Shown here piece after piece: positions 19,672 through 33,600 of a stretch of 64,000 nt of DNA. A program made the position numbers and the translations under genes. This stretch comes from Galbula dea. Taxonomy: Eukaryota; Chordata; Aves; Piciformes; Galbulidae. Every line of letters starts with the position of its first letter. Positions within the stretch are counted from its first letter, which is position 1. The DNA lies in NCBI GenBank assembly GCA_013399015.1, contig VWZX01000934.1, forward strand, positions 868,001 through 932,000. Reading direction: 5' to 3'. The notes beneath the pieces are model-generated. The model saw only the letters and a list, made by a program, of their open reading frames with translations. It had not been told where the DNA came from and did no database searches.

Positions 19672-22600
19672 GTCTTCACCCAGGCTTCCCAAACAGGATG
19701 CCATGCCAGGGGAGAGCTGCATTCCCCCCAAAACCATGTAGCAATACTTAGATGAACCTTCTTTGCCCCAGCCCATGTGTGAGCCCTGGGGACATTGGCC
19801 TTGCTGGCCTGGCACAGCCATCCTGAGCCCCTGCTGCTATGGCATTTGCTGGGCAGCAGCAGGGCCTGACACAATGCTTTTTGTGTGTGAGGAAGGAGCA
19901 CTGCTGTTCCTCCTGCCTGTGGTGCCCACACCTTCCTCACAGCCTCAAGCAGAATTTGCCCAACACGAACAGAGGGCAGCATTAAATCTGTCGAGGCACT
20001 TCACAGACCTGGTGCTTACTGCACTGACAATATCTCACTGCAAGAGAAATTCCAAGACAAACACATCTATTGATTTTCTTTCTACCTCCCTTTCGATGGA
20101 TGTGCCAACAAATGGAGAATTATTCCAGCAGGTAACAGATGGGCAGCCTGGGCCAGGGAATGAATATTGGCTCTAAATCCTCACTGCCCTGCTCCTGGTG
20201 GCACCAGCTGTGTCCAGCCAGAGGGTGGTCTAAAGGGAATGGGGACCAGAATTACCTCTTCCTTGCAAGAAATGCAAAACCTAGGTCCTAAATCAGGCCC
20301 TGCTGAGCAGCTGGGTGCTGAGCCTGCAGGAATCCCTACCTGGGTCTGTTCCTGATGTTCCCTCTATGGCTTCAGCTGGAGAGCCTTCTTCTCTCCTTGC
20401 TCCAAGCATTTGTGCTGTTGAAGAGCTACCACATCCTACCCCTGATGTGGCTGCATTCTTGTGGTAAGTGGAGTGATTCCCAGTTTTGGAATGACTTGGG
20501 AGCTTTTGGAAGAGGTGCTGTAGAAAAAGCTGGACCACTAACAAACCCCTAGTCTCCTGGGAGCTGTCAAGACAAAACTCCACGAGCACTCCAATACAAA
20601 AGAATTAGGTATTATGCATTTGTTATTGTTACAGTTAGTGGTGTTACCGTGTTTCCTTCTTGTCCAAGCACTAGGAGGTGCTGCTGGTAACACTGGAAGC
20701 ATTTCACCACATCTGCAAGGGCTGCATGCTGAGCAGGCACCCCTGCAGGCTGTGCTGGAAGTCATCTCCTGCTGTGGGGTTATTGAAGGCTGGTGGAGCA
20801 CCAGAGATGGAGCCAGGCACCCCAACAGGCCACCAGTACCTGAGCACACTCTGCACTGCTCTTGCTCCCCTGCTAACACAAGGCTTGGCAGAGGGCTGTT
20901 AGTTTATTGACTTTGTTGTGTTGCTGGGTTTGGTTTAAACACACATTGCAGGCAAACAAACAGACTGATAGCTCTCACAAGGTGCCACGATGCCTCTAAC
21001 CACATCCACGGCACTGTGCTTCCAAACAGATGTTGCCAGGAGGCAACTGAGTCTCCAGCAGCCTCAGCAAAAGCATGTTCAGATGCAAGGGCTGATAAGA
21101 AACCTCTCCATCCTCTCTGCTCTCTGCTCTAGCCCCTCAGCCAAGCCTCATCCTCCTGCCAGAATAGGACCTTTGGAGCACCCTAGCAAAGCCTTTCCTG
21201 GGAGGGAAGCAGAGGCTTTGCAAGAGCAGTCTGAATGCTGTGGGAGTTTACCCAGTCCTGCAGTGTGGACCTGAACACTAAAGCTGGGTTTGCTTACTCT
21301 AGGCTGAACCCAGCTTGCAGTGAAGACAACAGGAGCAATTGGTTTTACTGGCATTGTAGTGGTATGTTGCAGGGGGTGTGGTTCCAATTCACTCCATTCT
21401 AATGGTAAAGAAGTCCTTTGACTTCCACAGGAATAGGCTTGGGCTCCTCATCTTTCTGTTCTAGAAGAAGCCAGGTAGCTGGGTCTCAGTACTGATGAGC
21501 ACTGTACAATGACTAAGTAATAAAAACCAGACTGAGCCTCCAGGAACAGGTGGAATTTCTCCTGCTCACTGTCAGGTTTGCTGTGGGGAGAGCAGGCTGG
21601 TCCCTGAGACCCTGAGCAGATAAACAAGACTGATCTCAGCAACAGGAGAGGAGATAAAAGGATCCCAACCCCTTCTTCCTGGGCTACAGCAGGTCCAGGA
21701 ATAAAGGAGTGTGTCTTGGGGAAAAATACCTCCCAGATCTGCATAAATCCTCTGTGAGATGCAGTGAGTGGTGGGTGATGTGAGTGGGAAGAGAAGGAAG
21801 CACAGTCTCTGTCAAGGAAATCTCCAGCTTTCTAGGGATGAGACACCTGGAGCTGATTTCTTTCCACTCCCTGAACAAGCAGATGAGGAGCAGCACTTCC
21901 TCCTGCCTGTCTCTCCCCAGCACTGAAGGAGCTGGCTCACAGGCAAGGTGTGCAGCTGGCACTCTCAGACAGCTTTTAGTATCAGAACTGGGGTGGTTAT
22001 TTTGTTAGGACTGTACATAAGCCCCCAGAGCTCATTGCACACAAGCTACCAGGAATTGCTATCCAGTGCTGATGACTTTTAAGTGCTTGTCTGGATAAGA
22101 GCTGGCAATATGACACTGAAGCCTGTCTCATTCTGTTGAGCCGTGTCCTGTTTCATTTTCCTCCCTTGGAGTTACTCCCACAGCCTTTTTGGTCCAAGGG
22201 AACAACACCATGAACCCCTTGCCAGCACACTGAACTGGGAAGCCTGGCTGCACTAACCTCTTAGGTCCCCAGGAAGCCAGTCTGCAAAGCAATCCTCTTT
22301 TGTTGCAGAGTGCATGGCTTCTCTGGAAAGGGAGCTGTGCTTCTCTCAGTAATACCTTACTCTATTTGCAGACCTCTACACCTTGCCCTGTGCAGCTCCA
22401 TTTGATGACTACTGCTCCTGAAATGGCTTTGCTCCATCTGGATTTCCTTCAGGAGAAAGAAGGAACCCTCACTTTCATGCCAGTCCCATTGGAGAGCTCT
22501 TGGAACCACCACCTCCCCCACCGCCAGCTCCAGTGCCCTTTGCTGGGACTGACAGGTGAAGGAGGTGCTGGGTGGTGCAGGACATGTTGGACAAGCTCAT

Positions 22601-25013
22601 GTTCATTTTCTTCTCTTGCTCAAAGGGCTGTGTTGTTAGGACAGACACTGAAGGATGTCTCTCTATGTCTAGCCCACCATTTGTCCTCTTTTTCCCCCTG
22701 GTGACCAGGCTGGTGGAGCACCACTGCATGGAGCTGCATCTGTATTCTTGGGTGGGACAGCTAATGCAGACACTTGAACTGAAGCTCTTAGAGCTGCATC
22801 AGTTGAGGGTGTCCCTCAGCACAGAGCAATGCAGGGAGGCTGCAGCTAGCACTCTCCTGCAGAGGGAATTCCTTGCTCAGAGCTTTATTTTGCTCCTTAC
22901 TTGCCTGGGCTTGCTCCTGGCAAACACAGGCTGTAACTGAGGAGGACCAAGGCAGGTTGCTCTTCCTGCTTGCTTATCCTCTTCCTTACTGCTTGTTTGT
23001 CCTTGAAGAGCACCTGAGCCCACAGGCACTGTGTGCACATGCACCATGTGCTCTGTGCTCCAGGGGAGACAGAAGGAATGACTTGGGGAGGAGAAGCACG
23101 GAGCAGCTAGCTTGGAACAGAGCCTCCAAGGAGGCATTCCCAGAGTGGTGCTCTAGCAGCTGGACCAGGCTGCCCATCCAGCCTGGGCTGTCTCCAGGTC
23201 TTCTTCCAGGTCCTGATGGAAATCTGCACATCTGATTTGAACACAGATTTTTCAGAGAGCCTTTTAGAAAGGTTTGAAACTGCCACATCTGCAGACAAAC
23301 CTTAGATAAGCTTAGGCTAAACCATAGCCCGTGTTAAGGACTCAGCCAGACTTTTGATGGTAGTGCTTTATAGTTCCTAGCTATAAAGCCAAAAATTCAG
23401 GAAGGAAGCTTTGATATCCTATGGCAAATCATGAGATAACTGATTCCACTTTCTCTTCATCCCTGTGTTCATGTTCTCCCTTATAGCATAGCTCCAAGTG
23501 TTCCTTCCCCATGGAGAGTCTCTGAAATCACTGCTTCAGTTCTGGTGAAGAAGCTTTTTACCCCAGAACTGTCATTGTCACCTCCCTTCTCTTTACATGT
23601 AGGTTAGTAGTGATGTTACTCTTATTCCAGGTGAGAAGAGGCTCACAGCACTGCCTTGTAGCTTCCCTCTTTCTGAGCCACCCAGCTGACCATGGCTTCA
23701 TGGCTTTCCCTTACAAGGCTTGAAGTTGTCTAGAGCTGCTCTTCTAGACAATAATCTCTGCAAGAAGCAGCTCCAGTCATTTTCCATGCCCATGTACCCC
23801 AGGGTCTCTCTAGATGCAGAGACATCTCCTCATAGCCTTGTTTTAATTCATCTCAGCAGCTGCCTCCCTTTTATTCCAGTGAAAGATGAGTTGGTTGGAA
23901 TTTGCTTGTTCTTCCCATGATAGCTTTGATCCTGCACACAGAAGTATTCCCTGACAGTCAGACAGGAGGGAAGGGCTGTCCAAGCCTGGAGGGCTTCAGG
24001 AGTCATGAATGAATACCGTGTTTACTTGTGTTTCTAATTGACTGGTGCCTTGCCAGATCAGCTGCATGTCACTGCAAGCCAAGGGCACTCAATCCTTCTT
24101 CCCCTACAGCTCCTTCTTGGGACTGGGAAGTCGTTGCTGGAGGCAACAGCCATCTAGCTCAGGGAGCTGGGAATCTCACTTGGGCACAGGCTGGAGAAAG
24201 GCTTTTCTTGTATAGGTCTCTCACCTTCCTTCTTAGATCAACTCAAGAGAAGTGTCTGTAGATGAAGAGGTGAAACAGAAGTGTACAGGCCAAAGCTGGG
24301 AGTCCTGTCTGCATTGCTCAGGTTATCACCAGGTGCAACCCTTCCCTTGTCCTTAGCAAGTGCTCAGGCTAAGGCAGAACAAAATGAGACTCTCTGGGTT
24401 TATTGCCCTGTGGTTAAGACCACCAGGAAGTTTCACAATGGGTTTCAAAGGCCTGAATGTTTCTGAAGGCAGAGTGTTGACAGTTTGGTTTTGTAATGCC
24501 TCTGTCTCTCCCAGTGGGGTGGGTTTGTTCCAGTCCTCACTTACCCCCTGTGCCAAGGGGCTCCAGCCCACAGGGTTGCCTTTCTGCAGCCTCCTTGGCT
24601 CTGTCCTAGTGCCCTGGATAATGTGCCACCCAAAAGAGAGAGCTGAGGACCACAGGGACTGGAGAGTGCTGGTGCAGGGATGAGGGCACTTAGCTCCCTG
24701 ACCTGGTCCCTTTGGAGAGGTTTCTCTTTGGCAGGGAAGACACACTTGGGTGGTTCTGTTCCATGCTGAAGTGCAGCAAGTGACTGTGGAAGTTACAAAG
24801 ACAAGGAGAACACAGTCAGGTCTGTCACTCTAGAAGTGCTCACACTTTCTACCCACTCCCAAAAAGTGACCTCCAAGTTCTGTTTTCCTCCTTGATCTTT
24901 CAGGTTTCCTGCTCCCACCTGGCCTACCCCTGCAGCAGCTGCATTTAGCCTGGCTTTGGGAAGATGATTCTGCTGAGACCTAGCTAATGCTGTTTGCTTT
25001 CTCCCTAAACCAG
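19672..25013 (+). other. ASTN2 intron, no gene seen
   Basis: End of the 23.7 kb intron. No exon, RNA gene or clear transposon. It closes with a pyrimidine tract (TTTGCTTTCTCCCTAAACCAG) and acceptor AG at 25012-25013. Confidence 0.75.
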
Positions 25014-25279
25014 AAACAACTGAGCTTGGGAACAAGAAGGAGCTGAAATCCATGCCCTTCATCACCTATCTGTCAGGCCTGCTGACAGCCCAGATGCTCT
25101 CTGATGACCACCTGATCTCAGGAGTGGAGATCCACTGTGAGGAGAAGGGGCGGTGTCCAGCCACCTGCCATCTCTGCCGACGCCCAGGCAAGGAGCAGCT
25201 GAGCCCAACCCCTGTCCTGCTGGAGATCAACAGAGTGGTGCCTCTGTATGCTCTGATCCAGGACAACGACACCAGGGAG
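25014..25279 (+). CDS. ASTN2: ASTN2 internal coding exon, EGF-like segment after MACPF
   Basis: A 266-nt exon. With the leftover G of the previous exon it reads ETTELGNKKELKSMPFITYL and continues to IQDNDTRE. The cysteine cluster HCEEKGRCPATCHLCRRPG is the small EGF-like unit that follows the MACPF domain in astrotactins. The segment PTPVLLEINRVVPLYALIQD links towards the fibronectin-III part. The acceptor CCAG ends at 25013 and the donor GGGAG|GTGAGT starts at 25280. The exon ends on a complete codon (phase 0). Compared with human as I recall it, the changes are few and conservative, so it looks under normal constraint. Confidence 0.95.
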
Positions 25280-28200
25280 GTGAGTGAGCCAGGGATGGAC
25301 CAGTTCCACCCCCATGGTCCTGCCTTAGTCACCTCTCCAGTCTGCATTCCTCAGTCTCTGCGTAAATGCAAGGTTCCCTGGAGCAGGGTGGTGGGGTTCT
25401 GGTCATGTGTGGTGAGGGATGTTTAAGGATGATGTCAGTGGTGGAGCTGGCAGATGCTACAGCTCTGTAGACATGTCTCCCTGCCTTCAGGACAACACTG
25501 TAAGCACCTGGAGCCAGGGTCAGTCCTGGTATCCATGCACAGCAGACACCAGTGTGCAGGGTGCACTCTGCAGAGGGGTCTGAGAAGCCAGGCATCAGAT
25601 CAGTCTGTCATTCCTGGCTCTGAGATCCCAGCTGTAGCTGTGGGGAGGGGGAGGCCAAAGCCCCACAGGGCTCCATCGTGGCTTTGCAATGTCCTAGTGC
25701 AGAGGGAGGGACTAAACACTCCCCTGGGGACAGTCACATAGCCACAGGAGGTCACTGTTACTCCAGGAGGGACCAGCCAAGCTGGAGGTCACTCTTCCCT
25801 GGTACTGGGCTCCTCTGCCTCCTGGGAGAACTTCAGTGTTAATCCTATGGAGCCTGATTTCCCACTTTGTCAGTTTGCTGCTGTCCTCCACCCCCTTCAT
25901 TGCTTTCCAACCCCAACCTCAAGTCCTAAAGTGACTCACCTGCTTCAAGTCACTCATTAGCATTGAGCACTTGATTAGGGTGCCTGGGGTAAGCCAGTGC
26001 AGTGGCTGTGGGTGAGATGTAGAGGGCTGCTGCTTGGGAAGCAGTCCTCTCCCATGGAGGTGTGACCACCAGGAATGATGCTGCATCCTCCTCCCAGACC
26101 CACAGGCAAAAGAGCCTCAGTGCTTCTCCTGGCACCCAAATTCCTCATGGGGACTGCCCTTCCTTTCCTCTCTTCATCTTGTTCCTGCTTTCCCATCTAT
26201 CAACCCTCCTGGTTCTTCCATACAGCTGTGCCTGATTTCCATACTTCAGTTCCTCTTTCTTTCCAGCTCTTTTCTCCAAAATCCCTTTCTCACCCTATTT
26301 TCTCATCCTACATTTCCCCACCCATGCCTGCTCTTCCCCCTGGGCAATTCTGGGACCTGCCCTTATCAGCACATCCAAGGCAGTGCTGGGATGAGGCATG
26401 AAGGGTACAGGAAGAGCAGTGGCAAGGTTGGTTTCCTTCAGGCAGGAAAGATGTGCTGCCAGCAGCAATCTGCAAGAAGACAGTTCCTTTTGGGGCACCA
26501 GAGGTAGGTTAGCCAGCAGGGAAGGGGGAAAAGTGAAAGCAAGCAGAGCCCAGCAGGATCTGGGGGATCACCATGGACCCTGCTCAACACTAGCTCCCCT
26601 TCCAAGCCCTGTCCCCAGGTGGCAATGTCACCTTGCCTCTCTGGTCCTGGCTGCAGGCTCCCCTCCTCCTCCTCAGCCCTGCCAATGCTGCCTGCCCTGC
26701 CAGGCCCTCTTGGGGTGCTTCCTTGTCCTGGGAAGCTGGAGCCTGTGTTTCACCAGCAGCAGCAGCCTCTTTCCTTCCCTCCTTCCCCTGGCTCTGCAGA
26801 GGGCTGGCCCCATCAGCTGTGGCTGGAGGACAGCCCACATTGTGCTTTGCTGCTGAGGCACCAGGACAATCAGCAAGCAAACACACAAACAAATAAAACC
26901 CCAATGCAGCAATCAAACAAGAGAAGCCCCAGCCATCTTCCAGAGGGTTGTGTCCAATATATCCCTCCTTCTCATCCTCCACCTCCTCCTTCTCCTCCTT
27001 CCACCTGCTGACCCAGAGGTGGAGGGATGCCCAGAGAACGTGTCTGTGCAAGAGTGTTGTGTGTCTCTCTGCTCCCCCTTCACCTCAGGGTGCTCTCAGT
27101 CAGCAGTGCTAGGGTCAGAGGTGGCAGAGTGAGAGGTTTGGGCAGCTACAGGACAGAGGATGCTGCCAGAGCAGGTGCTGAGGGGAATGCAGGAGCTGGC
27201 AGTGAGCAGTGTGTGCCAGGACAGGTCAACTTGTGCCATCCACAGTGGAGGGTCCTGGGGTGGGGGGCAGGTTGGTGTATGCTATCCTCTCTGATACCCT
27301 CCTACCCCTCCCCAGCTGCACTGGGTCTCATTCTGGCTGTGAGCTTCTCCTGCTGGCAGGCCTTTTCATCCCCCATCCCTGCCCCCCATCCAAGGCTGTC
27401 CCTTCCCTTGTCACAGCAGGACACTGGGAGTGCTTTTGCTTTCCCTGTCCCTCCTTGTCTTTCCTGGCCATTCCTGTTCCCTCAACATGAATCCCTGGTG
27501 TCACATCAGCTCCAGCACTTTCCTATCCTCTTCTTGCTCACTTAAATCTTCATCTGTTCCTCTCCTGTTCCCTCTATCCCTTCCTCCTCCAATTGCTTCT
27601 CACCCTTTTCTCCACCAGCCTCTCTCCTGCAGGGTATTTGTTTATCTCCCTCTGCTTCCACTGCCACCCTTTGGTCCTGCTGGCAGGGATGAGTCCTGGT
27701 GCCTGGGGGCTGTAATCCACCACTGCCAGAGGGGCTTGATGTCACCATGGCACCAACCTCACCTCCCAGCACTGAGCCTGGGCTGGGCAAAGCTGCAGCT
27801 GCCCCTCTAGAGGAGGTGAAGCTGGTGTTAGCCATGCCCATGCCCTAGAAAGGATGGTTTGGTGCAGGGGTAGTGCTGTCCATGTGAGAACATGTCCCCA
27901 GACCTCTGATGGCATTGTGAGCTCAGATGAGGGGTGCCCACAGGGACTGGGGCATGGCCTTCTCTCCTGAGCAGGGAGGAGGCTGACCATGAAAGGGAAA
28001 GGAGTCTAAGGGCAGTGGGAAGCTGCCACCACTACAGGGACATCACCCTGTCACCCCCCAATGTGCCTCGATCCCCTCCTAGTGTGCCAGGGAGCTGCCA
28101 GCTTAAACCCCCACCACACTCTGTGCACCAGAATAGGCTCCCAAAGGGTGGGTGCTGTCAGGAGCAGCTCATGGATGATTAAATGACCTTTTAAAACATC

Positions 28201-30096
28201 AAATAGGAGGCCCTGGGGGGTCCCAGGCACTAACAGAGTGGTGTTTGCTTGTGGCATAAAGAAGATTTGCAGCTCCTTGGGCTGAGCCAAGTCCTGCACC
28301 TCTCAGCATAGCATCCACAGTTGAGGATCCCCTGCCTGCTTTTTGCTGTTCATATGGATAATAACCAACCAATTCAGCCAAATGCTGACCTTATGGGAAC
28401 TGCAAGCAGATCCCAATCCCCCTGCAGGAATGGAAAAAACCAAGAAAAGTAATAATTTTAAACAATGAAGATCTTTCTCTTTGTGTGTGTGTCCACACAG
28501 ACAGTTCTAGACATGTACAGAGAGACAGCAAAGCCATTCATAAGGTGGGTACTAACATCTCTAAAGTTTACTGGAGGCTTTCCCATCTAAGCCTAGCAGT
28601 AGAGATGAGACAAGACACAGGGGAAAGACATTTTTGACCACTTGAGTGTGTGTAGTGTTTTTGTGAAGAGTTTGCCTTTCCATCTGCCCCAGTGCAGGGA
28701 GTTAGGCACTTTGTAAACCAACAGCTACCACATGGTACAAGGCCATGGGCTGGGTTACTCATGGCACTGCCAGACTCTTAAGTGCTGGGCTTTGAGCTTC
28801 CATGCTGGGTGTCTTGTCTGCCTTGGGCTGATTAGCAATTTTTCAGTGTAAATGTTCAATTTCAGCTCAACCTGACCCTTTCCAGAAGGAGGTTAGGTGA
28901 ATATATATTGCTTTGCCCACCTCAAATAAGGTGGAAAACTTTTATTTCCATGCCATTGGGAACTGTTGATTTCTTCTTGCTTTGAAGAGAGAACTTGGAA
29001 TGGAGAAGAGCTCCAGGAGACCACTTTTGCCTTTTGTTGCCCCAGGAGCATTTGTCTGAAGGCAGTTGTGCTCTGAGCTATGTGTGGTCAGCAGGGGTTT
29101 GGTGTATGCCCCCAGGCCTGCTGAAGCAGTACTCCTGCTCCCAGCAGTGGGGAGGAGCAGTATATTGGGGCACTGCTGGTTACTGGTGGCCTCTCTTTTC
29201 CTCCTCATGTGCAGTGATTGAGTCTCTGCTAGGAGGTGTTTCTCTTTCCCACCGTGGTTTAACAGTGTTGGTCAGAGACCTTGCATGGTCATGGGTAGCT
29301 GCAGGCTGGACAGGGAGTTTGGTAGTGCTAAGCAAAGAGCTTCCCAGGGCCAAAGAAAATATGTTTGAAAGCCCAAACCCCTTTTGAAGGGCTTTGCTGA
29401 ATGGCTGATGTGGCTGTGGGTGAAAGATTTCACAGAGGAAAGGCTGCTTGCTGGAGCAGAGGCAATGCTGGAGTCCTCTCCATTGGACCTGGTCAGGTTA
29501 AACTGGTCCCAGTGGGTTTATAGCACTGTTATTGTAGCTCCATTGCTCTTCAGTCTCAGTGCTCTCAACATGAGGTCTAACAAGGTAAAGAGAGAAGCTG
29601 TGACCTTGGTAGTGACTTCTGTGGATGTCTCTGGAACCTGCATCCTGTTTTGGTCAATGCCATCTGCCCACATCTCTCTTCTACTTCCCTTCTGCTCTGT
29701 GGCAGTGCAGACACCAAGGTGTGATCAGTGCTCCCTTTGCTGCTGGGTCCAGATGAAGCTGGAAGAGATTCCCCTCTGCAGGACTGTGAAAGAAACCTCC
29801 ACCAGTGTCTGTGGCCCAACAGCAAAGAGCTTCTATCCATGGTGAGGCTTTCTGCATGTTCTCCCAGCAGGACATTGCCTTGTCAGGCACCATCTGGGTT
29901 CTGCTGCTGGCTTTGGGATCATGACTGTGCTGTGGAGAGGAGCCCTTGGCTCTGTTGGGTAAATGTCTGAGCAGCCATCCTGGCTCAGGCCACAGGGAAG
30001 CAAACCTCTGTGAGTGGAGACAAGAGACTTTCCTGGAGGAGATTGGACCTGGGCTTGAGCAGGACTAGGAGAAACATGAGCCTGAGGAGGAAGGAC
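25280..30096 (+). other. ASTN2 intron, no gene seen
   Basis: First part of the 10.9 kb intron. A pyrimidine-rich (TCC)n-like tract lies at about 26963-27004. An open frame at 29384-29845 has no family resemblance or coding signature, and I regard it as chance. Confidence 0.7.
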
Positions 30097-30166
30097 AGAG
30101 GAATGGAGGCAGAGGAATGGAGGCAGAGGAATGGAGGCAGAGGAATTGAGGCAGAGGAGTTGAGGC
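30097..30166. repeat. 14-bp minisatellite, five units
   Basis: The unit AGAGGAATGGAGGC repeats five times: three exact copies, then two with T or G changes, then a decayed sixth unit. Purine-rich on the + strand. Confidence 0.95.
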
Positions 30167-30394
30167 AGAGGCTGGAGCAGTCTCTGGAAAGAGTTTTCCC
30201 ATACCCCTTGATCCCACTCAGGAGGGCAGATATCTGGGCCCTTCCCATTGCCCATTTAGGGCTGGTTCTCCTGTTGTCCTCTGCCTATTTGGGCCTGGCA
30301 GGAGGAGGGTGAGGTTTTGCAGGATGCTATGGGGACAGGGTGAGAGGCATCCCTGAGGCCAAGAGCTCACTTTGGCCCCCATGTAGGGGCCAAC

Positions 30395-30462
30395 CCACAA
30401 GGATTGGACTAGATGACCTTTAAAGGTCCCTTCCAACTCAAACCATTCTGTGATTCTATGCT
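30395..30462 (+). mobile_element. CR1 LINE 3' end, + strand
   Basis: GGATTGGACTAGATGACCTT, then AAAGGTCCCTTCCAACTCAA and CCATTCTGTGATTCTATG, is the canonical CR1 3' terminus. Only the last 70 bases or so are clear. Confidence 0.9.
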
Positions 30463-30649
30463 ATAGCTGCTGGAGGAGAAGGATCCTCCAGCACATACAC
30501 AGCTTCCCTGAAGGTGTGGAGAGCCAGCACCAGGGATTTCTTTTTCCACCAGCAAAGCTGAAAGGGAGCCAGGGTGAATGGGGACAACATTTGTATTGCT
30601 GAGGTGAATTTTTTACTTTGATCTGGGTTGGTTTTGGGTTTGGATTTTT

Positions 30650-30673
30650 TTGGTTGGTTGGTTGGTTGGTTTT
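30650..30673. repeat. (TTGG)n microsatellite
   Basis: About five and a half TGGT units inside a T/G-rich stretch (30616-30676). Confidence 0.9.
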
Positions 30674-33600
30674 GCTTTCTTTTAATATCTGCTAACTGGC
30701 CCTTGTCCTCTTCCTCCTGACTCCTGACACACTCGAGCATCCTGCTGCAGCTCCAGCCCACATCCGACTCGCGTTAGCAGGGGAAGAATAGCCTCATTGT
30801 GATGGCCCTGATCGAGCTATAATGGGCAGCTTTGTAGCCGAGGTGTGAAAGTGGAGCCGGAGCCCCAGGACGGGACTCTCGCTGCAGCGCGAAGGCTTTT
30901 CTTCCCCCTGCTGCCAGGTTTCCCCGTGTCCTCTGCTGCTCCCTCGGATCCCATAAATAACAGAAACCAGGATGCTGCCCACCCTGGGTCCCTTCCAGCA
31001 CCCTGACCTTTCCAGCAAACCGCTGATGTGCCTTCCCAGGATGAAGTGCTGGTGATCCTGCTCCCCGGGGCCAGGCAGCCGGAGGCAGCCAGGGTGTGAG
31101 CAGCACAGGATGAGATCACCTGCCAGCAGCAGGAGGGAAACTTCATCCTCCTCTGCTGGGAACCTGGAGCAGCCTTTCAGATGCGAACTGCATGATCCTG
31201 GAAAGAGTCTCTGGCCTGGGAAATCCTTAGTTTTCCTCCCTCTCCTCCCAGAGATGTCTAGACAGAAGCAGCATTTATCTCTTGGAACACCTCAGCATTA
31301 CTGTAAGGGCATGGAAAGCTTTGCCTCCAGTCACCATACCATCATGGTAGCAACCCACTCAGGCTGTGAAATCTCTGCTTGAGCCTACATCCTGTAGCCT
31401 CCTTCTTGCCCTTGATGAACAGCCAGTGCTGCTGTTGATGTCTACAGACTGCTTGGAGCACAGCAGCATGTGGGAGCTCTAGTCAGTGGCCCAGTTGTGC
31501 CCTATGGGGTGGCGTCACTGGATGCCTGGATTTACTGGTAGGGCTGTACCTCATCAAGCAGCCCTCTGCCTCCTCTGGTGGCATCTGCCTGTGCTTCAGG
31601 GAAGGTGGTGTGCAGGCATCATCTCCTTCCTGCAAACAGGAAAGGATGGGATGTCTCTGTTGGCTGCTGTGTCCCTTGGCATAACCCAGCCTGTTTCTAT
31701 TCTTCTTCCCTTCCTTCTACATTTAGAAGAAAAAAAAACAAGGAAAGACTAGGGAAGCTAGTGCATAACCCAAAATGTACCAAGTTGCCAGCTTTTAGGT
31801 CATGTCCAATATCTCCAGCATATCTCTGTCTAGCCTGCATGCTCATTTGTGGTTGCTTTTCTATTTCCCTGTAGTTCCTTTTTGTTTTGTCCAGACACTG
31901 AGGTGCACATACCAACCACAAACAAACCTCAACTGAAAGAAATAATTAAGCCAGATTCTCATATCCCTGTCAGCAGAGGAGAAGACCAGATGTTCACAGC
32001 TAAGCACCCAGCACATGCCATTTCCAGTACCCCATCTGGAAACAGCAGCCCCTGTGGTGCATGCTGAGTCCTGCAAATGCTGCTCTGAAAGGTTCCTTCA
32101 TGTCCTATAGTTTTCCTCTCTGGGGATGTCAACAGAAACCCCACGGTCAGGAATAACTTAATGCTTCTCCCTCCATCAGCCAGGTCTAACAGAGGACAAA
32201 GGAAATGTTCTTCTATATTCTGTTGCAGAGTGTCTAAGCTATAAAATGGGGCCAAATGGCCTCCCCCTGAGCACAAATAACAACAGGAGAAAGATCCATA
32301 TGTAAGCTAGTGTAGGATAAATGTGCTTAGCTGATCATTCCTTTCCTTAATATTTGTTTTATGAATAGGCTTCACTTATGGTAAGATGGGACTTGATGGT
32401 CCTGTAAGTCTTCCTCACGTCAAAACAAATGAACTAGCCATCCTATGGGGGAACTATCAATCCAGTGTGTGTATGTATGGGTGTGGGGAGTCAGCCCTGT
32501 TATACCTTTAAGAGCAAATGAGATGCTGTTCCTCTGATTCATAATGCTATATATCTAATGGCATGACTCGTCATCTAGAAAATCAACGTTTCCAGCCAGT
32601 TTCTCATCTCATAAATTTCCCCTCTGGCACTGAAGGACATAAACTAAATGAGCTGACTCACAGGGAAACAATACAATTTGGATACTTCTAAATGAAAGAT
32701 AAAATTGCCTTAGGGCACAGAGATCCTGGGGAGTGGTTGGCAAGTGCAGGACAGCACATTAGGGTCCTCTCTGGGCATCTGCTGGGGGCAGAGCTGCTCC
32801 TGGGAAGACCTTGATGCTTGCAGAGCCTGTTGGGTTTTCCCAGCTTGGGAACTTGGGGTGACCACCACGGCAAAGCATCCAATGTGGAGATGGTCATGTT
32901 GGAGATGGTCTTCTTGTGGTACGTGGTGCCTCCTTTAAGTGAGGAGAGCATTTGCTGTACCTTTCCAAGCACAGCAGCAGTGAAGGACAGGAGATCTGGA
33001 GGTGCCCTCTCTGAGGCAGGAGGGGAAGGTGGTCCTCAGCCACCACAGAGCAGGGAGGTGCTTCTGCATTTCCATCTGCACCTCTCCCCAAGGCCCATGG
33101 ACAAGTCTCAGCACCTTCGCTGCATCCTTTGCCCATTGCTCTTGGTCTTCTTGTACTCTTGAGCTTCTGATTTGGGTGGCAGCTCCCATTCCCTTGGATC
33201 AGTGTGAGCAGCCCAGTACCTCCCAGGCTACACTGTCAGAAGAAGGGGAAGAGAAGTTTTTATGTGGCTGCCAGTTGTGGAGAAGCATGTGTCTGCAGTG
33301 TGCCTTTGAGGCTGGGCTGGTTAAAACTCTTGACTTCACAGGGGAAGGTGGCTTCAACTGCTGCTCTCTGGCAGGGCCTTAGAGCACCTTCTGCCACTGC
33401 AAGGCAGATCCTGGAGCAGGCTGGGGGAGGTGAGAGAAGGAATGGTGAACTGTGTGTGAATTACAGCAAAAGCTGGGCCTGGCTTTAGGGCTAGGAGGAC
33501 CACAGAGTTCTCAAAGCTCACAGAGACCCTCTGTTTGTCCTGAAATTTCTGCAAAGCTACTGCATGTCCCCCCAGAGCAGGCTGGTATGTGTAGACCCTC

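Noticed and set aside
29384..29845. Open frame of 153 codons on the + strand
   Set aside because: No family resemblance, overlapped by frames on the - strand, and within an intron; most likely chance.
32366..32420. Possible CR1 3' end (GGGACTTGATGGTCCTG)
   Set aside because: Only a short phrase matches and no terminal repeat or flanking CR1 sequence supports it.
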